DNA of 64,000 bases from NCBI GenBank assembly GCA_963721725.1, contig CAVRLX010000003.1, positions 372,001-436,000 on the forward strand. The letters are read 5' to 3'. Of the stretch, positions 47,589-58,400 are shown in pieces. How positions within the stretch are numbered: the first letter of the stretch is position 1; every line of letters starts with the position of its first letter. The position numbers and the translations under genes are program-made. Origin of the DNA: RI-153 sp963721725. Its GTDB lineage: Bacteria; Chloroflexota; Anaerolineae; Caldilineales; Caldilineaceae. The notes under the pieces were generated by a model. It was not told the origin of the DNA, ran no database searches, and worked only from the letters and a program-made list of their open reading frames with translations.

Positions 47589-48419
47589 ATGGGTCTTTTG
47601 AGCAAACAAAAAATTACGAGCAATCCCCTCACAGATAAACTGCGCAACGGCGAAGCGTCTGTGGGCGCGTGGCTGGGCCTCTGTTCGCCTGTGGCCGCCG
47701 AGACCATGGCAAACGTGGGCTGGGATTGGCTGGTGGTGGACGCCGAACACAGCCCCGTGGGCTTTGAGACCATGGTCAACTGCTTCCGCGCCATTCAACT
47801 GGGCGGGGCCGTGCCCATGGCCCGCGTGCCCTGGAACGACACAGTCTGGATTCAACGCACGCTGGATGCCGGGGCCATGGGGCTGGTCGTGCCGATGGTC
47901 AACACCGTGGACGATGCCAAAAACGTGGTGAGCAACATGAAGTACGCCACCCGCGGCCAGCGCAGCTTTGGCGGCAGCCGTGTGGCTTCCTACATTGACG
48001 CCGATTACCGCGACTGGGCCGACGATCAACTGACCATCATTGTCATGATCGAGACCATCCAGGCCGTGGAAAACGCCGAAGCGATTCTCTCTGTGGACGG
48101 CGTACACGGCTGTTTCATCGGCCCCAACGATCTGGCGCTCTCTATGGGCCTTTCCAACAAGGACACTGGCCCCGGCACCGCCCACGAAGAAGCCATGCAG
48201 CGCGTGTTGGCGGCCTGCAAAAAGACGGGCAAAGCCGCTGGCAAACATTGCTTCAACGCCCCCGAAGTCAGCCAGCGCATCGCCGAGGGCTTCCAATACC
48301 TGGCCCTTTCCAGCGACGCCGGCATACTCGCCAAAGCCGCCCGCGACGAGTTCGGGTCGATTGACTTCAGCGGTCAAAAAGCCGCCGTCACGAGCAACGC
48401 CAAGGGCAGTTTGTACTAG
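47589..48419 (+). CDS. HpcH/HpaI-family aldolase
   Basis: A 276-residue cytoplasmic metal-dependent class II aldolase that cleaves 2-keto-3-hydroxy acids to pyruvate (or oxaloacetate-type products) and an aldehyde. Seen: 'GAWLGLCSPVAAETMANVGWDWLVVDAEHSP' with the catalytic His, RVPWNDTVWIQRTLDAGAMGLVVPMV, 'MIETIQAVENAEAI' containing the metal-ligand Glu, and GPNDLALSMG with the metal-ligand Asp. The best relatives are 4-hydroxy-2-oxoheptanedioate or 2-dehydro-3-deoxyglucarate aldolases; substrate is not certain. The start at 47589 follows CACAGGAGAAACC. A family C palindrome separates it from the hydrolase gene downstream. Confidence 0.9.
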   Translation: MGLLSKQKITSNPLTDKLRNGEASVGAWLGLCSPVAAETMANVGWDWLVVDAEHSPVGFETMVNCFRAIQLGGAVPMARVPWNDTVWIQRTLDAGAMGLVVPMVNTVDDAKNVVSNMKYATRGQRSFGGSRVASYIDADYRDWADDQLTIIVMIETIQAVENAEAILSVDGVHGCFIGPNDLALSMGLSNKDTGPGTAHEEAMQRVLAACKKTGKAAGKHCFNAPEVSQRIAEGFQYLALSSDAGILAKAARDEFGSIDFSGQKAAVTSNAKGSLY

Positions 48420-48478
48420 AGCGTAGTGCGTAGTGCGTATTTCGTAGCAAAATACGGAATACGCACTACGCACTACAA
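48420..48478. repeat. Palindromic intergenic repeat, family C
   Basis: CGTAGTGCGTAGTGCGTATT pairs with AATACGCACTACGCACTAC around a short loop. It directly follows the aldolase stop and may end its transcript. Confidence 0.65.
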
Positions 48479-48523
48479 AGCACCCGCCAACCCACTGATT
48501 TTCCTCACGTCTTTGGAGACCCC

Positions 48524-49315
48524 ATGCACCCATTTACCCAAGTCATGCCCGAATCGGGTCAGATCGCCGTTCACTGGTTCGAGCAGAGTTCGTTCGCCGT
48601 GAAGGATAGCAGCGGCAGCGTGATCCAGATCGATCCCTACTTTCCGCACAGCCGCTCCGCCGAAAAGTTCATCCACGCCCAGCCGCCGCTGGACGAATCG
48701 CAACTGCCCACGGCTGGCGTGTTGCTCACCCATGCCCACGGCGACCACACCTGCACCGAGTCGATTCTGCGTATCTGGCAGAGCTTCCCCGCCGTGCGTT
48801 TTGTTGGCCCCAAGGAGAGCATCACCCAAATTCTGCGCGACACCGACATCCCCGCCACCCAGACCGAGGTGATCGAGGCCGGGCAGCAAACCACGCTGGG
48901 CGCGTTTACCGTCCATGCCGTCTATGCCAAACCGCCCGCCGGTGATCCCGACGCTGGGCATCAAGCCGCCCGACGTCACCCACCTGGGCTACGTGCTGGA
49001 AGCCGACGGCGTGCGCCTCTACTTCTCCGGCGATCCCATCCACACCTTCGCCGAACACGACGATCTCACCGCGCCCGTGGCCGCCTTGCAGCCGCAGATC
49101 GGCTTTCTCACCAATCACCCCAGCGAGGGCGAATTCCCCTTCTTTGCGGGCAGCGCCAAAATGGCCCGCCGCATTGGTCTGCACCATGCCGTCCCCGTCC
49201 ACCGCGCCTGTTTCGTCAAGCGCGACTATGATCCCAACGCCTGGGCCGAACACTTCGGCGGCGACGGCGCGCAGCCCTTGATCATGGCACGCGATTCGCA
49301 TCTGATTTATCCGTA
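48524..49315 (+). CDS. UPF0173-like metallo-beta-lactamase-fold hydrolase (one frame change)
   Basis: About 264 residues. It has the Zn-binding motif LLTHAHGDHTCTES (HxHxDH) and, after the frame change near 48945, 'THLGYVLEADGVRLYFSGDPIHTF' with the metal-ligand Asp, and a final HL. This is the L-ascorbate-6-phosphate lactonase/UPF0173 branch of the metallo-beta-lactamase fold. The substrate is unknown; it could act on a lactone or phosphodiester. The frame change is at CCGCCCGCCGGTGATCCC, and joining gives 'PPVIPTLGIKPPDV'. GGAGACCCC lies ahead of the ATG. The aldolase upstream reads the same way, so a shared catabolic role is possible. Confidence 0.82.
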
Positions 49316-49322
49316 GGAATAA

Positions 49323-49357
49323 AGACCTGTCAGGATTCGGAAATCCTGACAGGTCTG
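49323..49357 (+). terminator. Hairpin between hydrolase and NACHT gene
   Basis: GACCTGTCAGGATT pairs with AATCCTGACAGGTC. It lacks a T-run and is only 12 bases before the NACHT start, so it could also limit translation of that gene. Confidence 0.55.
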
Positions 49358-49368
49358 GAGGAGAGGAC

Positions 49369-52240
49369 ATGGACCCGTTGCTGCCCTTTCTCGTCAAAAC
49401 CTTTGGCCCCACTGCTGGCCCGCATCATCCTCGCCGCCGTGCTCAAGGACCGCGCCGAGATCCCCGGCGTGATCACGTCTGGCGACATGGCCGAGACCCT
49501 GGCCGACAGCCTGGACATCCCCGGCGTCGTGGATCGGCTGACCGACAACGATTACCGTGCCAGCCGCAACGCCGTGCGCATCTTCGAGCGCATCGGCGAC
49601 GAAGCCGCCGAACGGCTGATCGAACTCTTCCGCCATGAACGCGAAGCGCTGGCCGAGGCCGAGCGCGACGAGGTGCTGCACGCCGCCAAAGCGGTTCTCA
49701 ACCGCCGCGCCCTGCCCCTGTTGGTGCAGACCAATCTGGTGCTCACAGACTTCAGCCGGGCCTTGCGCCGCGAAGCGCCCCCGCTGCCCTTGACGGCGGC
49801 CCAGCAAGCCCTGTACGAACGCCTCTTGCAAACCGCGGCCCAGCTTGTCTATGCCGTGGCCGACAGAGTCCCCGATTTCACCCGTGAGACCACTGCCCGT
49901 TTGCTCCAAAACGAAGACCGCCTGCTGGACGACATGCAAGCGGTGCTGGTCAACCAGGCGCAAATCTTGTCAGAAACGTATGGTCAACAACAAGATCAAT
50001 CGGCCCAGACCTTTGAAGCCGAATATCGCACGCTGCTGGCCGCCGAGTTAGATCGCCTGCAACTTTTTGGCGTGGCGCTAATCGATGGTGCGCGTCAACC
50101 CCTGAGTGTGGCCTTTGTCAAGATGAGCATCTCCATGATTAAGCCAGCTCGGGACGCTGAGGCAATGCAGCCCTACCGACGTCGCCACGAAACAGAAGAA
50201 TCGTTCAACACAGAAGAGGCCCTGGCCCAACATCCACGGCTTCTCGTCGTGGCCGGGGCGGGGCTGGGCAAGACCACCCTGCTCAGATGGGCGGCAGTGC
50301 AGGCGGCCCAACACCGCGGCGACAATGGCGCAGCGTGGCGCAAACGGCTACCTTTCTTTGTACAACTGCGCGATTTCGCCCAGCGCCCTTTGCCCGCCAC
50401 GGCGGATCTAGCCCACGCAGCGCCGGGATCGGATCTGCTGGCAGGGTCGGCCCCCGACCAGTGGGCGCTTCACCAGATCCGGCGTGGGCGCGCCCTGATA
50501 TTCTTGGATGGCATGGATGAAGTCAGCGACGCCAAACGCCACGAGGCCTTTGCATGGCTGGAAAGATTGCTGCTGTTAGCCCCGGATCTGCCGGTGGTGG
50601 TCAGCGGACGACCCAGCGCGCTGGAAAATGCCGAAACCCAGGCGTGGTTTCAAGCCATGAATTTCTGGCGCGCCGATTTACAACCGCTGGACGAAGCACG
50701 CATTGACGAGTTCATCGGCCAATGGCATATAGCCATGGCTGACGAACGCTGTCGCTATGCCGACAAGGCACGCTTGCCCGCCAAAGAGCGACAACTGCGT
50801 CAGGCCATGATTCGCCCACAACTGCAAAGTCTGGCGCACACACCGCTGCTCTGTGCCATGCTCTGTGCCCTGAACCTGACCGAGAGCGGCGAACTGCCGC
50901 CGGGATCGCGTTCAACTCTACAACCGCTGTATCGACATGCTGCTCAACCGGGACGAAGCCCGCCGTGTGGATACAAGCGACTACACCGTCCATCCGCGGC
51001 CAGAAACCACACGCCGTCTATTGGCACGCCTGGCCTATTGGATGATGGAGTGTAACGTCGCCGCCATTACGCGCCAGGACGCCGAGCGCCTTGTAGAGGC
51101 AGGCTTGCCCGCCGCCGATGTGGTGCGCTTTCTGGTGGGGCGCACCGGATTGATGCAACCTCAATCCATGCATGAGTTTGAATTTGTCCATCGCACCTTT
51201 CAGGAATTTCTGGCGGCTGGACAGATTGTGGCAGACAACCGCGTGGTCAAAGCTGTGCAGGATTTTGCCAGCCAGCCCGAATGGCACGAAACACTCTGTC
51301 TGATTGCGGCTTACGCCACGCCGGGTGATCAAGAACGGCTGTTGGAGGAACTCTATAGCCTTGCCGAAACGCTTGATGGGGAAGAGGCCCGCCGTCTGCA
51401 TCTGCTGGCTTGGGAATTCTGGGAATTGCTAGATATCCGCACACACCGCGCCAACGAATGGATAGCGCGCCATGCCGACAGACTCAGTGATACAGCCCGT
51501 AGCCTCGACCTGAGGTACACACAGGTCAGCGACCTGTCGCCGCTGACCGGGCTGAGCAGCCTCCAATCCCTCAACCTGAGTGAACACACAGGTCAGCGAC
51601 CTGTCGCCGCTGAGCGGGCTGAGTAGCCTCCAATCCCTCAACCTGATGGAACACACAGGTCGCTGACCTGTCGCCGCTGAGCGGGCTGAGCCAGCCTCCA
51701 ATCCCTCGTCCTGAGTAACACAGGGGTCAGCGACCTGTCGCCGCTGAGCGGGCTGAGCAGCCTCCAATCCCTCGACCTGAGTAACACAGGGTCAGCGACC
51801 TCTCGCCGCTGAGCGGGCTGACCAGCCTCCAATCCCTCAACCTGAGGAACACAGGGGTCAGCGACCTGTCGCCGCTGAGCGGGCTGACCAGCCTCCAATC
51901 CCTCGACCTGAGTGGCACACAGGTCAGCGACCTGTCGCCGCTGAGCGGGCTGACCAGCCTCCAATCCCTCGACCTGAGTGGCACACAGGTCAGCGACCTG
52001 TCGCCGCTGAGCGGGCTGACCAGCCTCCAATCCCTCGACCTCAGTGACACACAGGTCAGCGACCTGTCGCCGCTGAGCGGGCTGACCAGCCTCCAATCCC
52101 TCGACCTGAGGAACACACAGGTCAGCGACCTGTCGCCGCTGACCGGGCTGACCAGCCTCCAATCCCTCGACCTGAGGAACACACAGGTCAGCGACATCTC
52201 CATATTGGCCCATCTGCCCCAGTTGAAGATCATCGGTTAG
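49369..52240 (+). CDS. NACHT-LRR (bacterial NLR-like) protein, frame-disrupted
   Basis: About 955 residues when joined. Seen in order: an N-terminal ~280-residue helical region; the NACHT P-loop VVAGAGLGKTTLLRWAAVQ near residue 295; Walker B ALIFLDGMDEV with the extra acidic residue typical of NACHT; 'PVVVSGRPSAL'; a winged-helix region containing 'EFVHRTFQEFLAA' as in NACHT proteins; then about twelve 22-residue leucine-rich repeats (DLSPLSGLTSLQSLDLSGTQVS). The last one diverges and ends ISILAHLPQLKIIG. Bacterial NACHT proteins of this form include antiphage immune receptors. No enzyme effector is recognised in the N-terminal region. Frame changes lie near 49400 and 50903 (GGGATCG) and in the first four LRR units (51598-51797). 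Confidence 0.85.
51531..52190 (+). repeat. 66-bp tandem repeats encoding LRRs
   Basis: Ten units counted from GACCTGTCGCCGCTGA at 51531, 51598, 51665, 51732, 51797, 51863, 51929, 51995, 52061 and 52127. Spacing is 67, 67, 67, 65 and then 66 five times. Variation is concentrated at the exposed 'SGT/RNT/SDT' residues. Confidence 0.93.
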
Positions 52241-52262
52241 GCCGCAGCAGGCCATGACGACC

Positions 52263-52299
52263 GTAGAAGTCGAACTTTTCGGAAAAGTTCGACTTCTGG
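52263..52299 (+). terminator. Terminator hairpin after the NACHT-LRR gene
   Basis: AGAAGTCGAACTTTTC pairs perfectly with GAAAAGTTCGACTTCT around CG. No T-run follows. Confidence 0.6.
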
Positions 52300-52307
52300 T
52301 CAACAGC

Positions 52308-52365
52308 CCCATCCTCTCCCCTTGTCCCCTTGTCACCCCCTCATCTTGTCATCTTCTCCCCCCAT
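52308..52365. repeat. Polypyrimidine GACAAG-type repeat (complement)
   Basis: CTCCCCTTGTCCCCTTGTCACC and following units are the complement of the GACAAGGTG repeat seen at mtnA and the GNAT gene. Confidence 0.5.
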
Positions 52366-52468
52366 CAAACGCCGTTGAAACGCAATTCAAACGCTCCTTC
52401 TTTTAAGCTGCGCCCAGACAACTTTCCAATCGAGTCTGGTGCTGACTGAACACGTAGGAGCCTTCCCC

Positions 52469-55400
52469 ATGGCAACGCTTCAAAAATGGATCTCAACGCT
52501 GGTCTGTGTTGCATACCTGCTCAACCTGCTGCCGGTTCCCAATCTCTCCGCCCAGGAGACCACGGCCGACCCGGCCATCCGTATCTTTCTGCCCACTATC
52601 GCCAAGTCTGAGGATCGCCCCGGCGGCGGGGGCGGTGAAGTGCCCACCCCCATCGACCGCGGCGATCTCCAGGTCTGCGCGCTCTATCCCATTGGGCTGG
52701 ACGCGCAGACCTTTTCGCCGATCTGGCCGAAGGAACCACCCTGACCGACATCCCCCTGGGCAGCGATCCGGGCAGCTTTGGCTGGCTCTCGTGGACGGGC
52801 AGCAACAGCACCGGCGTGCTGGCAAACAGCCTGACCCCGCCCGGCGACAGCGAGAGCTATCGCAACCCGGACAACCGCGCCGACGGCACGCTTTCGATTG
52901 GCGATTGGATCACCGCCAAACCGGGCAAGACCAACGCGGCCTCGGTGCGCAACGCCCTCAACGAGCTGCGCCGCACGGATATCATCGTGCCGCTGTGGAA
53001 TAAAAGCCGCGGCAACGGCAACAATCTGGCTTTCCGCACCGCCGGTTTTGCGCGTCTGCGCCTGATCAGCTATAGCACTGCGCCGGAGAACACGATTACC
53101 GTGCGTTTCCTCTCGGCCACCACCTGTGATTGGACAGCGCCGCCCACAGCGACCGCACGGCACAAAGACGCCGACCGCCACCGCCACAAAAACAGCAACC
53201 CCGACCGCCACGAAAACGGCGACGGCGACCGCCACGGCGACCGCCACGGCCACAAAGACGCCGACGAAAACAGCAACCGCCACCGATGAGCCGACCGCGA
53301 CGGTCACCCACACACCGACGGCCACAATCACGCATACACCAACGGCGACGGACGAACCGACGGCAACGCATACGCCAACTGCCACCGCGACGGACGAACC
53401 GACGGCAACCGCAACAAATACCGCTACGCATACGCCGACCGCCACAGCGACCGATGAGCCAACGGCGACGGCAACCTATACGCCGACAGCGACGGATGAA
53501 CCGACAGCCACGGCCACAGCCACAAATACTGCGACCGCGACCAATACAGCCACTGCCACGAATACAGCCACAGCGACGGCGACAGCCACTGCGACGGCGA
53601 CCAATACAGCCACTGCCACGAATACAGCTACAGCGACGGCGACAGCCACAGCAACCGCCACGGTGACGCCGATCCCGAATGCAACGCCTGTGGCCGTGAA
53701 CGACAGCTACAGCACCGATGAAGATGTGCGCCTAGAGATCACCGCGCCCGGTGTGTTGCTCAACGACAGCGACGCCGACGGTGATAGCCTCACGCGCTGC
53801 TGCTGGTGAGCGCGCCCAAGAACGGCCAGTTGACTCTCGCCGCCGACGGCAGCTTTGTCTACCGTCCGGCAGTGGGCTTCAGCGGCGCTGACAGCTTCAC
53901 CTATCGCGCGGGCGACGGCAAAGGCCAGTCTGCCCCGGCCACGGTTGCGCTCACTGTGCGCGCCAAAGAAGTTGAACCGCCGCCACCGCCCTCGGGCCGC
54001 AGCGTCATTTTGGGCGAGGTCTATGACGACGCCACTGGCCTGCCCCTGCGCGACGCAACCGTAGAATTTAGCCACAGCGACGGGAGCCGTGCCGAGACCG
54101 TTACCGACGCCACCGGTCGCTATCGCTTTGTCACCGACGGCGGCGAGGCCACGCTCTCGATTGCCCGCAATGGCTACACCGCCGCCACGCGCACAGTAAC
54201 CATCACCGGCGGCAAGATTGTCAGCCCGCTTGATGCTCGCCTTGTGCCGCTGGCCGCGCAGACCACCGTGCAATCGGTGGTGGGCGCAACGCTGCACGCC
54301 GACAACATCCACCTGACCATCCCGGCGCTGGCCCTGGCCGATGACGCCGACTGTGACCTTCACCGCCGTGAGTGGACAGGCGCTGCCCGGCGCACTGCCC
54401 CTGGGCTGGTCGCCAGTGCCGCCGCTGGATCTGGCCCCGGCGGATCTTGCCTTTGATCCCGCGGCCACGCTGGCGATTTCGCTGCCCGTGGCCCTGGCCG
54501 AAGAGTGCGACCGTCATCGTCGCCCAGTGGGATGAAAGCGGCTGGACGTCCCGAGGCAATGCCACGGTCACCGCGGCGGGTGCAAGTGTAGAATTCGCGA
54601 TACGCAACGGCGGCGAATACGCCTTTGTCATCGCCGACGCCGCGCCCAATGCACCGGCTGAGGCAATAATCGGCCAACCGTTACCCGCCGCTGCCCCCAT
54701 CACCCAGCCGGTGAGCGTCACCGCCACGCTGCTGCCCTCGGCGCGCGTGCTCTTTGCCCGCACCGATACCAGCACCGATGCACAAGTGCAACTCGCCGCC
54801 AACACGGCGCTGCAAAGCGGCACGCCGGTGCGCATCGCCTTCTGCTGAACAGTACAACTTTCTCTCTGGGGGGCATCTTTATCCGCCCGCCACAACACAG
54901 GATTTTGTACTCTATGCCTACCCTGCCGGGACACACGCCCTGCAAGCAGGGTTTGTGGTGAGTGCCTCGCGCCCCGTAGACGCCTTCGACCTGGAAGTGG
55001 GCATTATCGATCTGGCTGCACACTGGCCCGTCTCCACGGGAAACAACGGCAGTGTGCTCAGCGCCAACGGCGGCAAGGTGACGGCGGGCGACGCCAGCGT
55101 GACGCTGCCCGCCGGGGCCACGGCTACCGATCTGCCCGTCACCCTGACCGTGCTGGACAGTGCCGGGCTGAACATTGCCCTGCCGGCCAGTCTGGAACTG
55201 CTGGGTGCCTTTGATCTCGATCTGGGCGGCGCAACCCTGAGCGCAGGCGCATCCCTCGCCATGCCTGCCCCCGATGGCATCACCGCCAACGCGGCAGACG
55301 CTGGTGGTGGAACTGGCCGAGAGCAACGGCCAGAGTGTGCTGCGGCTGGTGGCGCTGGCCGCGCTCAAGGGCGACACCCTGGTGGCGCTCACCGACCCGC

Positions 55401-58400
55401 TGGGCGACGGCACGTTGATCCTGCCTGGGGTGAAGAATGGCGGGCGCTATCTCTTCCTGAAATCGAATATCGACCTGGGCTACATCAGCGGCCAGGCGTT
55501 TGACAACAACAACGCTGCACTGGCCCATGCCCCCATTGCCGTGGACGGCTTCCCGGTGGTGGCGCTCACCGCCGGCGGATGGCAGCTACGTGCTGGCCGC
55601 GCCGCTGGGCACGGTCACCGTCTCCGCCACGGACCCGGCCACCCAGGACACGCTTGAGCCAGAGCGGCGAACTGGCGGCGAAACACGAGGTCATCACCAT
55701 TGACCTCTCGCTGCTGCCCACGCCGCCGCGCATTGCTTCGACCTACCCCATCAGCGCGGCCGTGAATGTGCCACTGACAGCCACGGTGAATATCGTCTTC
55801 TCCGAGCCGCTGGATCGCAGCCAGCGTGGGCGCGAACACGCTCACCCTGGTCACGCGCGCCGGCTGGCCGTGGAGGGCAACGTCACGCTTTCGCCCAACA
55901 GCCGCGTGATCAGCTTCCGCCCGGCTGCGCCGCTGAAGTCGGAGACGGCCTACACCCTGACCGTGGTCAATACCGTCAAGGATCTCACCGGCAACCCGCT
56001 GGCGAAGCCGCTGATCATGCCGTTCACCACGGTGGATCGCACCGCGCCGCAGCCGTCGGGCGTGATCGCGGCCACGATTCCCAACGCCGAAGGCCTTTCC
56101 ACGGTCACCGGTTCAGCGAGGGCACCGTGGACCCGACCTGGATCGTGCAGATTGTCAACAAGCGCACCAAAGCCGTGACCAACGTCACGCCGGACGCGGC
56201 CAACGGTAGCTTTAAGGCGTATGTCCCGGCAAGTAAGGCCGATACGCTGGAACTTGTGCTCACCGACGGCGCGGGCAATGTGACCCGCCTGCCTGTGCCC
56301 CCCTTCCAGGGCGAGGACGGCAGTGTGGTCATCGGCAGCGAGGGCGGCACTGTCATCGGCGAGGGCGGCGTCTTTGCCCAGATCGAGCCGGGTTCGCTGC
56401 CCGACGGCACGGTGGTCAAGGTCGAGCCGATTACAGAGGGCGAACTGCCGCTGCCGCTGCCCAATAACACCACGGTGACCAATACGGATACCCTCACCGA
56501 CAGCACCTTCTTCATGAGCTTTATCGGGGGCGTGGAACTGAATCTGGGCGGCGCAACACCCGGCAAATATATTGACCTGGGCGTGCCTGCCCCGGCCAAC
56601 GCCAGCGCCGACGATCAGGTGCTGGTGCTCCAGGCGATTACGCTGACCAACGGCACGCAGGCGTGGACGCTGATCGACCGCGCCCACCTTGACCCGGCCA
56701 CCAACCGCTACGTCACGGCGTCGCCGCCCTTCCCCGGCGCGCTGAGCGAAGCCACCTATGCCTTCTTGCGCCCCACGAATATTATCGTGCCTGGCCCCAA
56801 CGGCGAACTGGACACCTTCCCGGTTCACACCAGTGACGATGTGATCCAGCGCCGCATTATCGGCGGCGTGGAGCGCAGCATCATCGCCGCCGGGCCGGAT
56901 GGCATCCTGCAAACCGAGCAGTATGCGCAGTACAACGACGACGTGGTCGAGGCCGACTGTGTGAGCTATGTCTCCATGAAGGTCAGCCTGAACGTACAAC
57001 TCTCGCTGACCTCGTTGATGCTGCCCATTGCCTACCCCGCCTACAGCCGGGTGACGATGGCGGGCTACTGTAACCAGCCGCTGGAAATTCAGGTGATGGA
57101 CCCTGATACCGGCAGCGTGATCATGTCGGTGAGCCAGAAAGCCCCGGCAGGCCGCAACACCATCGTGACGCCGCCGGACATTATCACCGACGACAGCGTG
57201 CCGCCCACGGTGGTGGACACCGTTCTGCCCACGGCGCTCTACGACTCGCTGCAAGAGGTCTACGTGCGCTTCTCCGAGGCGATGGACGTGGAGAGCGCCG
57301 AGCAAGGGTTGAAGGTGCTGGACAGCAACGGCAACGCCGTGGCGGGTACGGTGCAGGTGCTCTTTGAGAACCGTGTCGTCGTCTTCCGGCCGGCCGTGGC
57401 CTTCCGCCTGGGCGAGGAGTACACCGTTTCCGTTGAGGGCGTTAGAGGACTTTGCGGGCAACGAGGTGGAGTTGGGCGATCCCATCACCTTCACACGGGC
57501 CGCGCCCCACTCGCTGGGCGAGATCCGCAACACGCCGATTGCCGACCTGATGAAGCGCTGCACGGATCTGGACGATCCCGAAAGCTGCACCGTGGGCGCG
57601 CAGGACATCGCCGCCTTTGGCAACGTGCTCTTTATCGCCAACGGCATCCAATACCTGGACGAGAAGCACATCGACCCGCAACATCCCAAGAAGCTGGTGG
57701 TGGTGGATGTGCAAAATCCCAGCGCGCGCAACGCTGTTGGGCTGGAGCACCACCTTTATGCAGTCGCCACGCGATGTGGCCGTGCTGCCCGACATCGCCT
57801 TTTCGTACAAAGATGCCGCGGGCGCGGATCAGCGCTTTGAGGGTGATCTGCTGGTGGTGGTGGGCGGCAGCCTGCACTACTTTGAATCCAAGCTGGAGAT
57901 CTACGACGTGACGGCCTGCTTGCGCCGCAACGACGCCTATCCCAACGCCGAGATCCCCAACTGCCTGGACGATGCCATCTTCACACGCCCGATTGAGTAT
58001 CCCGAAGAGGGGCCGCTCATGGGCATGAAGTTCCTCTCCACGGCGGTTGGCAACCAGCCGCGTGTGGGCGTGCCGCCCGATCCCGGGATGGCGCGCAAAG
58101 TGGAGACCATCCAGCGCCGCGCCATGACCAACGACGGGGTGCGCGAGGATCAGGCCATCGCCTATGTCAATGTGGTGCCGCTGGGCATTGTGGTCATCGA
58201 CGTGGTGGACGCCGTCAAGGTCTACATGGCGAACTACGGCAAGCAGAACCCGGCCTTTGACCGCTGGGCCATTGACAGCCTGACCCGGGGCAGCTTCTTC
58301 GACCTGGGCGTGGTCAAGAACACTGTGGCCGCCGCCGAAGAACCCACCAGCGGGGCGGGATCGCGGCTGCGCCTCTACGACGCCAACATGATCTCGCGCG

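Noticed and set aside
51531..52190. 66-bp periodic array as a CRISPR or integron-like repeat
   Set aside because: No spacers; the unit encodes a 22-residue LRR and belongs to the NACHT protein.
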